DNA from: Nocardiopsis metallicus | GTDB lineage: Bacteria; Actinomycetota; Actinomycetes; Streptosporangiales; Streptosporangiaceae | NCBI RefSeq assembly: GCF_014201115.1 | Contig: NZ_JACHDO010000001.1 | Span: 6,820,001 to 6,884,000, forward strand | Reading direction: 5' to 3' | DNA length: 64,000 bases | Shown: piece after piece, positions 19,451 to 27,869 of the stretch | Layout: each line of letters opens with the position of its first letter | Position numbering within the stretch: the stretch's first letter is position 1 | Translations under genes and position numbers: made by a program | The notes under the pieces: generated by a model | What the model saw: the letters and a program-made list of their open reading frames with translations, nothing else | Database searches by the model: none | What the model was told of the DNA's origin: nothing

Positions 19451-20224
19451 ATGGATCTCAACGGAATCTCCGCCCTCGTCTCGGGCGGCGCGAGTGGCCT
19501 CGGTGAGGCCACCGCCAAGGAACTCGCCGCTGCAGGTGCCACCGTCGTCGTCGCCGACCTCAACGCCGAGCGCGGCGAGGCTGTCGCCAAGGAGATCGGT
19601 GGCGTCTTCGTCTCCACCGACGTCTCCCAGGAGGACCAGGTCAAGGCCGCGGTCCAGGCCGCCGCCGACACCGGCAAGCCCTTCCGCGTCGCGGTGTCCT
19701 GCGCCGGGATCGGCTGGGCCACCCGCACGGTGGACCGGAACGGCAACCCCCACGACCTGGACAGCTACCAGAAGGTCATCCAGGTCAACCTGATCGGTAC
19801 GTTCAACGTGCTCCGTCTGGCGGCGGCCGAGATCGCCAAGACCGAGCCGGTCAACGAGGACGGCGAGCGCGGCTCCATCCTCAACACCGCCTCCCTCGCG
19901 GGCATCGAGGGCCAGATCGGCCAGATCGCCTACTCGTCCTCCAAGGGCGGCGTGATCGGCATGACCCTCCCGGCCGCGCGCGACCTCGCCGCCATCGGCG
20001 TCACCGTGAACACCATCGCCCCGGGCATCCTCGAGACGCCCATCTACGGCGACGGACCGGGCTCGGAGGAGTTCAAGCAGAAGCTCGCCGCCCCGGTGCC
20101 CTTCCCCAAGCGCCTGGGCACCGCCGCCGAGTTCGGCAAGCTCGCCCGGACCCTGCTCGAGGTCAGCTACATCAACGGCGAGGTCGTCCGCATCGACGGC
20201 GGCCTGCGCATGCCCCCGAAGTAG
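19451..20224 (+). CDS. SDR dehydrogenase, 3-hydroxyacyl-CoA type II-like
   Basis: 257-residue short-chain dehydrogenase. The NAD(P)-binding motif GGASGLG is at 12-18, D36 of VVVADLN suggests NAD preference, and the catalytic triad is S148, Y161 and K165 (YSSSK). Overall pattern resembles human HSD17B10/type II 3-hydroxyacyl-CoA dehydrogenase. It is 9 nt upstream of an enoyl-CoA hydratase, so the pair could catalyse successive beta-oxidation steps. Exact substrate unknown. Confidence 0.88.
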   Translation: MDLNGISALVSGGASGLGEATAKELAAAGATVVVADLNAERGEAVAKEIGGVFVSTDVSQEDQVKAAVQAAADTGKPFRVAVSCAGIGWATRTVDRNGNPHDLDSYQKVIQVNLIGTFNVLRLAAAEIAKTEPVNEDGERGSILNTASLAGIEGQIGQIAYSSSKGGVIGMTLPAARDLAAIGVTVNTIAPGILETPIYGDGPGSEEFKQKLAAPVPFPKRLGTAAEFGKLARTLLEVSYINGEVVRIDGGLRMPPK

Positions 20225-20233
20225 GAGGACACC

Positions 20234-20998
20234 GTGTCGGACGAGGTTCTCTACACCGCCGATGACGGCATCGCCGTCATCACCATCAACCGCCCCAAGG
20301 CCAAGAACGCGGTGAACGCCGCGGTCGCCGCCCAGATCGCCGAGGCACTCGACGACGTGGACGCCCGCAAGGACGTCAACGTAGCGATCATCACCGGCGC
20401 GGGCGGCACCTTCTGCGCCGGTATGGACCTCAAGGCCTTCATGAAGGGCGAGGTCCCCGTGGTCGAGGGGCGCGGCTTCGGCGGTTTCGCCGAGCGCGGC
20501 CCGAAGAAGCCGCTGATCGCCGCGGTCGAGGGGTACGCACTCGCCGGCGGCTTCGAGGCGGTGCTCGCCTGCGACCTGGTCGTGGCCGCGGACGACGCCA
20601 AGTTCGGCATCCCCGAGGTCAAGCGCGGCCTGGTCGCCGGAGCGGGCGGCCTGCTGCGCCTGCAGCACCGCATCCCGCGCAACATCGCGATGGAGTTCGC
20701 CCTCACCGGTGACTTCGTCGACGCCCGGCGCCTGGCCGACCTCGGCCTGGTCAACCAGGTCACCGCGAGCGGCGGCGCCCTCGAAGGCGCCAAGGCCCTG
20801 GCCGCCCGCATCACGCCCAACGGTCCGCTGGCCCTGAAGGTCTCCAAGGAGATCATCCAGGCCTCGGACGACTGGTCCAGCGACCAGATGTGGGACAGGC
20901 AGAACGAGCTGGCGGGCCCCGTGTTCGTCAGCCAGGACGCGATGGAGGGGGCGATCGCCTTCGCCGAGAAGCGCGCCCCCGTCTGGAAGGGCGAGTAG
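20234..20998 (+). CDS. Enoyl-CoA hydratase/crotonase family
   Basis: Hydrates 2-enoyl-CoA to 3-hydroxyacyl-CoA. The 254-residue product (GTG start, GGAGG upstream) has oxyanion-hole segments GTFCAGMDLKAF and YALAGGFE. Both catalytic glutamates of true hydratases are present (E108 in GGFEAV, E128 in GIPEVKRG), which argues against an isomerase-only role. Co-operonic with the upstream SDR. A strong terminator hairpin follows. Confidence 0.92.
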   Translation: MSDEVLYTADDGIAVITINRPKAKNAVNAAVAAQIAEALDDVDARKDVNVAIITGAGGTFCAGMDLKAFMKGEVPVVEGRGFGGFAERGPKKPLIAAVEGYALAGGFEAVLACDLVVAADDAKFGIPEVKRGLVAGAGGLLRLQHRIPRNIAMEFALTGDFVDARRLADLGLVNQVTASGGALEGAKALAARITPNGPLALKVSKEIIQASDDWSSDQMWDRQNELAGPVFVSQDAMEGAIAFAEKRAPVWKGE

Positions 20999-21009
20999 CC
21001 CTCCCCACT

Positions 21010-21045
21010 CCGACGGCGGCCGTCCCCCGGGGCGGCCGCCGTCGG
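21010..21045 (+). terminator. Terminator after enoyl-CoA hydratase
   Basis: Perfect 13-bp stem CCGACGGCGGCCG / CGGCCGCCGTCGG with a 10-nt TCCCCCGGGG loop. No T-tract, but typical of high-GC actinobacterial terminators. Confidence 0.75.
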
Positions 21046-21123
21046 CGTTCCAGGAGTTCCCTAGCGTTCACAGCCCGTGTGTAGCCTGGGATCCTTCACT
21101 CCGAACGCCAAGGAGACGGCTTC

Positions 21124-22218
21124 GTGACGCTCATTCCCACACGGAGGCGCCCCGGCCCCGGCGCTCTCACGGTTCTGGCGGTCGCCGACTCCGTGGAACG
21201 GGTCCGGCTCAGCGTCGCCATGCTCGACCGCCTCAGCTGGCCCGGGACCACCGTGGGACTGGTCGTCGTCCGCACCGGCAGTACCCCGTCCCCCGCCCGT
21301 ATCCGGGAGGAGACTGAGGGCACCGGGCAGGCCGGTCTGCGCGTTCCGGTCCTGACCACGAGGCAGACCCGTCGACTGGTCCGGCGCCGCCGCCCCGACG
21401 CCGTGCTGCTCAACTGCTCCGGCCCGCTCGTGGAAAGCCTCTCCTGGTCCATGAGATCGGTGTTCCGCCGCTACCGCCCGGTGGTGGCCTCCGCCCTGCC
21501 CGCCCTGTCGGTACCCGCGGTCGAGGGGGAATGGCTGCACCGTTCCCGGGTCGACCTGGTCGTGGCGCACAGCCACCGCGAGGTCGCCGAGTACAGGGCC
21601 CTGGGTGAGAAACTCGGCACCAGGGGCGAGGTGGGGCTGTCGAGCCTGCCCCTCGGAGCCCGAGAGGCCGAGCAGGGCACCGGTAGGAACCGGGTGGTGT
21701 ACGCGGCTCACCCGGGGACCCCGGACACGGAACAGGGCCGCAGGCACCTGCTGCTGGCCCTCACCGAACTCGCCGAGAAGCGCCCCGACCTCGAAGTGGT
21801 CGTGCACCTGGGCCGGGAGAAGAACGCCAGCCCGGAGCTCATGGCGACCTGGCACGGGCTGCTGGCCGAAGGGAAGGTCGGCGACCGTGCCCCGAACTTC
21901 CGCTCGGGCCCGCTGGCCGACCAGCTGAACCGGGCCCGCGGCCTGGCCGCCGCGGGTTCGACGGCCGTCCTCGAAGCACTCACCCACCGGGTGCCCGCCC
22001 TGGTCCTCACCGAGTTCGGCGTGGGTCCGCGCCAGGGCAACGCCGTCTTCGAGGACAGCGGCCTCTTCGGCACCCTGGCCGACGTCCGCGCCGCCCGTTT
22101 CCGCAGGCCCAACCGCGACTGGGGCGAGCGCAACCACTTCCACCCGCCCGCCCACGAGGACTGGGTGGAGCGCCTGTACGACCTCCACGCCCGTGCCCTG
22201 CGCGGAGAGCTTTCCTGA
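21124..22218 (+). CDS. Putative glycosyltransferase (DUF6716-like)
   Basis: 364 residues, GTG start. The overall layout resembles a GT-B fold: an N-terminal half with VLAVADSVERVRLS, and a C-terminal half with VVYAAHPGTPDTEQGRRHLL and AAAGSTAVLEALTHRVPALVL, which would bind a nucleotide-sugar donor. I recall similar actinobacterial proteins annotated DUF6716 and found near surface-polysaccharide genes, which fits the cluster here. Donor and acceptor are unknown. Convergent with the acyltransferase gene downstream. Confidence 0.65.
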   Translation: MTLIPTRRRPGPGALTVLAVADSVERVRLSVAMLDRLSWPGTTVGLVVVRTGSTPSPARIREETEGTGQAGLRVPVLTTRQTRRLVRRRRPDAVLLNCSGPLVESLSWSMRSVFRRYRPVVASALPALSVPAVEGEWLHRSRVDLVVAHSHREVAEYRALGEKLGTRGEVGLSSLPLGAREAEQGTGRNRVVYAAHPGTPDTEQGRRHLLLALTELAEKRPDLEVVVHLGREKNASPELMATWHGLLAEGKVGDRAPNFRSGPLADQLNRARGLAAAGSTAVLEALTHRVPALVLTEFGVGPRQGNAVFEDSGLFGTLADVRAARFRRPNRDWGERNHFHPPAHEDWVERLYDLHARALRGELS

Positions 22219-22276
22219 CCGGGCCCTGCGCCCGAGGGGGGTCGCCTCGAGCTCTCCCCGGCAGGGGCGGATCAGC

Positions 22277-24415
22277 TCAGGACCGGTCCCGCTGTTCCAC
22301 GTGGTCTTCCTGGACGGTCAGGGCGGCCTCGGCCAGAGTGGTCTCACCAGACGGCGCCTGGCCCGTCGCATCGAGCAGGTAGGGCTCCATGACCACGGCC
22401 AGGGACCGGGAGAAGGAGTAGGAGAAGTGGTTGGTGTCGTAGAACACCAGCTGGTTCCCGATCACGCCTTGGCAGACGCCGTCCGGGCACAGGTAGTCGG
22501 TCATGTCCAGGAACCGGGTGTTGTGCGGGGCGTCGGTGAGGTCCTCGAAGGGGGCCCGCTCCGCCATCGAGTTGGACCGCGGTTCCGAGCACTCCGAGGG
22601 GTTGTTGCGGTCCGTGCAGTCGGGCACGTTGAAATTGAATCGGGGGGTGTCCCGGACCGCGACGACGTCGATGCCCATCTCGTCGAGCTGGCGCCAGCGT
22701 TCCACGAAGCCCTCGGGGACGTGTTCCTCCCTCCCGGCGGACCTGCTGGTCAGGGAAGCCAGGCCGAACACGGAGTCCGGAGCTAGTTCGGCCAGCTCGG
22801 CCATGACGCCCTCGTTCCACTCCGTGCACTCCGCGTACTCCGAACCCCGGTAGGTCTGGACCTCGGAGCTGAACTGGCAGGCGTTCTTGGTCATCGTGAC
22901 CAGCCGCCACCCGTGCTGGTCGGACAGGTGCCGCAGGGCCTGGAACCAGTGCCGCGCGTGCGAACTGCCCACCAGGGCGATCGTGTAGTCCGACTCCAGG
23001 TCGCCGAACTCGCAGGTGACGACCTCGCGGTCGTCGATCAGCGCGTTGCACTCGCGGGTCTGATCGATGGTGTCCCGGGCGGCCGTGGTGGTGTCCGGGT
23101 AGACCGGCAGGGCGGGCAGGTTCTCGGCCAGGTCCTGGTCCAGGCGGACGGCGGCACCCGGGTAGGCGAGCGGGTTGGAGCTGAGCTCGGTGCGCAGCTG
23201 CTGGTCACGCTCGATGGACTGGCCCCACAAGGCGCCCGCGACCAGTACGGGGATGACGAAGATGATCCCGGCCGCCAGCGACCAGCTCGGCGTGCGCAGC
23301 CTGCGGGTGACCCGGTTGACCCCGCCGTCGATCACCCAACTGGTTGCCAGCGCCGCCGAGAACGACGCGCCCAGTACCGCGAAACCGCCGCCCAGCGACG
23401 GCTTGACCTGCTCGGTCAGCTCCAGGTAGACGATCAGCACTGGCCAGTGCCACAGGAACAGCGTGTAGGCGTGCCCGCCCAGCCAGGTCAGTGGGCGCAG
23501 GCCCAGGAGGCGGTTCGCGGAGAATCGGCTGTTCTCGGCCTCGCCGGCGCCCGAGAGGATGATCAGCAGGGCGGCCAGGGTCGGCCACAGCGAAGCGTAC
23601 CCCGGGTAGGGCAGGGAATCGCCGATCACGAACCCGCACGTGACGAGCGCGACCAGGCCGAGCCATCCGGCGGCCGTGCGCAGCCGGGCCGGCAGGTCCA
23701 CCCGGTGGACGACCAGTGCGAGCAGACCGCCCAGCGCCAGCTCCCAGAGGCGGGCGCCGGTGTCGAAGTAGGCCCACACCGGCTCGGTGGAGGTGATCCA
23801 CAGCGAGTAACCGAAGGAGACCGCGAACACCGAGCCCACGGCCACCAGCGCGGCGCGTCGCACCCGGGCTCCCAGCCAGGCGGCCACCAGTCCTGTGGCG
23901 GTGATCAGGAGCGGCCACACCAGGTAGAACTGCCCCTGCACGGCCAGCGACCAGAAGTGCTGGACGGGGCTTGCCGCGGCGTTTTCCGCCATGTAGTCGA
24001 CCGAGCCCAGCGCCAGGTGCCAGTTCCCGTAGTAGAGCACCGCCGCCCGGACGTCGTCGATGACCGCCATCCACTGCGAGCGCGGGAAGAACAGGTAGGT
24101 CATCAACAGGGCCGCGCCGAGTACGACCGCGCCCGCCGGGAACAGCCGTTTGACCAGCTTGGTCCAGAAAGCCGCGAAGTCGATGCGTCCCTCGCGCTCC
24201 ATCGCCCGGACCAGCGATCCCGTGATGAGGAAGCCGGTGAGCAGCAAGAAGACGTCTACGCCACCGGAGACCGTGCCGAACCAGATGTGGTAGACGGCGA
24301 TCAGCAGTGCGGCGACGGCGCGGAGCCCCTCGATATCAGGGCGGCGGCGGTTCCTCGGGACGGTCACGGGCGGCATGACGGCTTCGGAGGTGCGGTTCAG
24401 GGCAGGAACGGACAC
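22277..24415 (-). CDS. Acyltransferase-3 / SGNH membrane O-acyltransferase
   Basis: 712-residue OafA-type protein. Residues about 25-390 form ~10 membrane helices with the signature RRPDIEGLRAVAALLIAVYH (catalytic His). Residues about 450-690 form an extracytoplasmic SGNH domain with VGSSHARHW and the Asp/His pair in YDTNHFS. Such proteins O-acetylate surface polysaccharides; here a teichoic-acid or capsule polymer is the likely acceptor. Several cysteines in the SGNH part suggest disulfides. A second ATG at 24376 is an alternative start. Confidence 0.9.
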   Translation of the reverse strand: MSVPALNRTSEAVMPPVTVPRNRRRPDIEGLRAVAALLIAVYHIWFGTVSGGVDVFLLLTGFLITGSLVRAMEREGRIDFAAFWTKLVKRLFPAGAVVLGAALLMTYLFFPRSQWMAVIDDVRAAVLYYGNWHLALGSVDYMAENAAASPVQHFWSLAVQGQFYLVWPLLITATGLVAAWLGARVRRAALVAVGSVFAVSFGYSLWITSTEPVWAYFDTGARLWELALGGLLALVVHRVDLPARLRTAAGWLGLVALVTCGFVIGDSLPYPGYASLWPTLAALLIILSGAGEAENSRFSANRLLGLRPLTWLGGHAYTLFLWHWPVLIVYLELTEQVKPSLGGGFAVLGASFSAALATSWVIDGGVNRVTRRLRTPSWSLAAGIIFVIPVLVAGALWGQSIERDQQLRTELSSNPLAYPGAAVRLDQDLAENLPALPVYPDTTTAARDTIDQTRECNALIDDREVVTCEFGDLESDYTIALVGSSHARHWFQALRHLSDQHGWRLVTMTKNACQFSSEVQTYRGSEYAECTEWNEGVMAELAELAPDSVFGLASLTSRSAGREEHVPEGFVERWRQLDEMGIDVVAVRDTPRFNFNVPDCTDRNNPSECSEPRSNSMAERAPFEDLTDAPHNTRFLDMTDYLCPDGVCQGVIGNQLVFYDTNHFSYSFSRSLAVVMEPYLLDATGQAPSGETTLAEAALTVQEDHVEQRDRS

Positions 24416-24670
24416 AGGTCAGCCTCGGGCTCGACGTAGGTGAAGGCAGGGGCCAGCCGGGTGAAGCGGCTTCGTGCGGCGGGTCGGCTGCCGATCGTGT
24501 GGCGGCGCCTGGGGAAGATGCCCTGCCGGTCCAGTATCGGCAGTTCAGGGGAGTGGCCTGCGTCGGGGGCACACCCTGTTGTCGAGTTGAGATGAAATCT
24601 GTGTGGATGCGTATCCCCGGGTGACGGGGCGGATGGGGTGCGCCACATCCGCCCCGCCACCCGGGTCGGG

Positions 24671-26155
24671 TCAGCGGCGCAGCCCGAGTCGGCGCAGGAT
24701 CTTCCCCGCGAGTCGGCGCAGCCGCATGTACGGGGTGGAACGCACCTGCTTCTCCAGGTTGGCCAGCCTCTTGTCCGCCTTCTTCAGGGCGGCGGTCAGT
24801 TCGGCGTTCCGCTTACTGTGCAGTTCCGCCGCCTTGTGCAGGTCCCGGGCCTTCTTCTCCGTGTCGGAGAGCCTGCTCTTGACCCGGGCGTTCTCCTGCC
24901 GCAGCCACACCAGCCGGTAGCCCAGGTCTCCGTCGTCCCCACCCCGCCAGGCGGTGACCCCGGGGTGGTGCCGGACCCCCTTGAGTTCCTTCTCGAACGC
25001 GGTTCCGCCGTCGCCGTCGGGGCCGTGGACGTGCTCCAGACCGTGCCGGTCCATGAAGGAGACTAGCCGGTCGAACCTCTCACCGTGCCCGGTGTGCATC
25101 GCGGTGAAGTCCGCCTCCTCGTACAACCGTTCCGGGAGAAGGGACAGGTCACCGTCCGACGGAAGGTCGGAGACGAGCCGGTGCGGGATGTCGAAGTAGC
25201 GGCACAGTTCGAGGGTGCGCGAGTCGTGGCAGAGCACGACGGCCGGGGTCCCGGCGAGCAGGGCCGCGACGTTGCCGTGGATGCGGGTGCCGAAGGCGAA
25301 GTCCCGGTCACGAAGCGCTTCGATCCATCGCGGTGTGTCGAGGTACAGGCGGGTGCGGTCCTCAGTGAGCAGTCGGTGGGAGCGGACCAGCGGTGCGGGG
25401 GAGCGCTCCTGGTTCTCGACGGACAGGTCTCCCCAGTGCAGCAGTTCCAGGTCCCGGCGCTCCTGGCCCAGGTAGACGAGATCGGGGTAGCGGTCCAGGG
25501 CGGCGTCCATCAGCCGGTTCAGGGACTCGCTGTCGAGGTCGCTGCCCGGGATGTTGCCCGACTCGTACGAGATGTTCACGGCGATCCGGGACGTGGTGCT
25601 CAGCCCGGCCGGATCCTTGCGCACCTCCAGGTGGCGGCCGTGGGTGAACATCGAGGGGCAGCCGATGATCTCCACGTCGTTGAAACCCAGCCCCTTGAGG
25701 TACTTCTCGGTGATCTCACCGCGGACCCCGATGGAGGGAGAACGGTCCAGCACCGCGGAGCAGAAGCGGCGCACGTCCGCCTCGATGGGCGCCAGGTGCC
25801 CGGTACCCCCGTCCATACCCGCCTGGGTGCCGACCCCGAACACCACCACGGGGATGTCGAGCTTCTCGACCAGCGCGGACAGTTGGTTGAGCTGCCCCCG
25901 GAAGTTGGGCCGCAGGGCGTTGGCCAACGGGATGACGAACAGGTCGTACTCGTCGTTGATGCGGTCGGCCTCCTCCGCCCTGGCCCGGTACCTGTTGGGT
26001 GTGATCTGGTTGCCGGGTGTGCTCAGGAATTTCCAGATGGCATCGCTGAACAGCAGGTTCCCGGTGTTTCCGGCGATGAGGCCGCGCTGGAGGATGTCGG
26101 TGGGGGCAGCCGTCTCGAACGGGCTGCGGCCCGCTCGCATGAGGATTCTGGACAT
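24671..26155 (-). CDS. Polysaccharide pyruvyl transferase family protein, copy 1
   Basis: 494 residues from MSRILMRAGRSP. The N-terminal ~370 residues match the PF04230 pattern: NTGNLLFSDAIWKFL, VVVFGVGTQAG, SIGVRGEITEKYLKGLG and FAFGTRIHGNVAALLAGTPAVV. These enzymes add a pyruvate ketal from PEP to sugars or polyols. A predicted coiled coil (about 415-475) leads to a basic tail RRLAGKILRRLGLRR. Paralogous to the next gene. The frame is open to 26212, but the chosen ATG aligns with the paralogue. Confidence 0.85.
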   Translation of the reverse strand: MSRILMRAGRSPFETAAPTDILQRGLIAGNTGNLLFSDAIWKFLSTPGNQITPNRYRARAEEADRINDEYDLFVIPLANALRPNFRGQLNQLSALVEKLDIPVVVFGVGTQAGMDGGTGHLAPIEADVRRFCSAVLDRSPSIGVRGEITEKYLKGLGFNDVEIIGCPSMFTHGRHLEVRKDPAGLSTTSRIAVNISYESGNIPGSDLDSESLNRLMDAALDRYPDLVYLGQERRDLELLHWGDLSVENQERSPAPLVRSHRLLTEDRTRLYLDTPRWIEALRDRDFAFGTRIHGNVAALLAGTPAVVLCHDSRTLELCRYFDIPHRLVSDLPSDGDLSLLPERLYEEADFTAMHTGHGERFDRLVSFMDRHGLEHVHGPDGDGGTAFEKELKGVRHHPGVTAWRGGDDGDLGYRLVWLRQENARVKSRLSDTEKKARDLHKAAELHSKRNAELTAALKKADKRLANLEKQVRSTPYMRLRRLAGKILRRLGLRR

Positions 26156-26334
26156 GGGTGTGGCCTTCCGGCTTGGATGCAGCGTGCGCGCGTGTGCGTT
26201 CCGTTCGAACACGTGTGTTCGGCTGGGGCAAAGGGGCCCAGAGAAGACAGAGGCCGCCGAGGAGACCCTCGGCGGCTGTCTTAGCTCACAGTCAGACCCG
26301 GGACATCAAGGGAACCGGATGTCGGGTTCTGGGC

Positions 26335-27750
26335 TCAGCGTCGAAGACCGAGCTTGCGGAGGATGCGTCCGGCCAGACGGCGCGCCCTGCGTACGGGGTG
26401 GTTGGCATGAGACTTTTCCAGGGAACGGAGACGCTTCTCCAGCGCGATCCGCTTGGCGTTCTGACTTTCCAGGCTCTTGACGCGCTTGGTGAGCTGCGAG
26501 ACCTTCGCGTCCGACTCGGCCTGTCGGTGCTTGAGGTAGCCGATCCGCGCACTGACCCCTTCTTCAGCGCTGGTCCACGCATCGACTCCCGGCGGGTAGG
26601 CGGTGGTCCGGACCCGCTCCTCGAAGGCTTTGCCGCCGTCCTCACCGGGTTGGTGGACGTGGTCGAGGCCGTTCTTGTCCAGGAACGAGGTGAACCGTGC
26701 GAACCGCTCGGCGTGCCCCGCGTGCATCGCGGTGTAGTCAGCCTCCTCGTACAGTTCCGCGGCGTCCAGGTCCGGGGTCAGGCCCCGGATGGCGCGGTGC
26801 GGAATGTCGAAGTAGCGGCACAGCTCCAGAGTCCGGGAGTCGTGGCACAGGACGTATCCCGGGGTTCCGGCCAGCAGGGCGGCGATGTTGCCGTGGATGC
26901 GGGTGCCGAACGCGAAGTCGAACTCCGAGAGGGACTCGATCCAGGTGGCAGGATCCAGGTGGACGTTGACCCGGTTCTGCTCGAAGAGCGGGTGCGTGCG
27001 GTGCAGGGGCATCCGGTTGTGCTGGTCGGTCACTCCGGAGGCGTCACCCCAGTACAGCAGGGAAAGGTCCTTGGTCTCCTGGGCGAAGTAGCGCATCTCG
27101 GGGTAGCGCTCGAAGTTCGCTGAGACGATACCGCCGACGTCACCGGCGCCGAGTGCGCTGCGCGAGGCGTTCACCGCGACCTTGGAACCGGCGGTGAGCC
27201 GGTCCGTCTTCTTGGTGACGTCGAGGTGGTCGCCGTACATGAACATCGACGGGCAGCCGATGACTTCTACGTCGTTGAAGCCCAGGGACTTGAGGTAGCT
27301 CTCGGTGAACTCGCCGCGGACCCCGATCGAGGCGGACCGGTTGAGGACGGCGGTGACGAACCGTTTCACCGGGGCGTCGAGCGGGGCCATCCTGTCGAGG
27401 CTGTAGTCGAGGTCCGACTGGGCTCCGACACCGAGGACGACCACGGGGATGGTCAGTTTCTCGATGAGGGAGCTGAGGTTGTTCAGGTGGCCGGTGAACG
27501 ATTCCCGGAACGCGTTGGCGAGCGGTACGACGAAGGCGTCGTATTCCTCGTTGATCCGCTCGGCGTCGGCAGCGTCCGCCCGGAAGCCGTTGGCCACGAC
27601 CTCGGTTCCGGAGGTCTGCAGGGTCTTGTGGCTGGCCTGGCTGAAGATCAGGTTTCCGGCGTTGTTGCCGAAGATGTTCTGTTCGATGGCGGCCCCGGGG
27701 CCGACGATGTGGAAGGGGTCCTTCTTGGACCGCAGGAGTACGCGCTTCAT
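26335..27750 (-). CDS. Polysaccharide pyruvyl transferase family protein, copy 2
   Basis: 471 residues starting MKRVLLRSKKDPFHIVG. Shares with copy 1 NAGNLIFSQASHKTL, PVVVLGVGAQSD, SIGVRGEFTESYLKSLGFNDVEVIGCPSMF-type blocks, FAFGTRIHGNIAALLAGTP and the tail RRLAGRILRKLGLRR. A coiled coil lies before the tail. Tandem duplication with divergence suggests two pyruvylation sites or two acceptors. Same strand as the polymerase and cytidylyltransferase genes upstream. Confidence 0.85.
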   Translation of the reverse strand: MKRVLLRSKKDPFHIVGPGAAIEQNIFGNNAGNLIFSQASHKTLQTSGTEVVANGFRADAADAERINEEYDAFVVPLANAFRESFTGHLNNLSSLIEKLTIPVVVLGVGAQSDLDYSLDRMAPLDAPVKRFVTAVLNRSASIGVRGEFTESYLKSLGFNDVEVIGCPSMFMYGDHLDVTKKTDRLTAGSKVAVNASRSALGAGDVGGIVSANFERYPEMRYFAQETKDLSLLYWGDASGVTDQHNRMPLHRTHPLFEQNRVNVHLDPATWIESLSEFDFAFGTRIHGNIAALLAGTPGYVLCHDSRTLELCRYFDIPHRAIRGLTPDLDAAELYEEADYTAMHAGHAERFARFTSFLDKNGLDHVHQPGEDGGKAFEERVRTTAYPPGVDAWTSAEEGVSARIGYLKHRQAESDAKVSQLTKRVKSLESQNAKRIALEKRLRSLEKSHANHPVRRARRLAGRILRKLGLRR

Positions 27751-27869
27751 GGTGGGATGCCGTTCGAAGGTAAGGGTGCTGTGGCTTGGCGGTGGCCCGG
27801 AAGAGCCGTGTGCGGTGAGGAGCGGGTCCGTGCGGACGGGCCCGCCCCCTGAGCCAGGGGACCGCAGGC

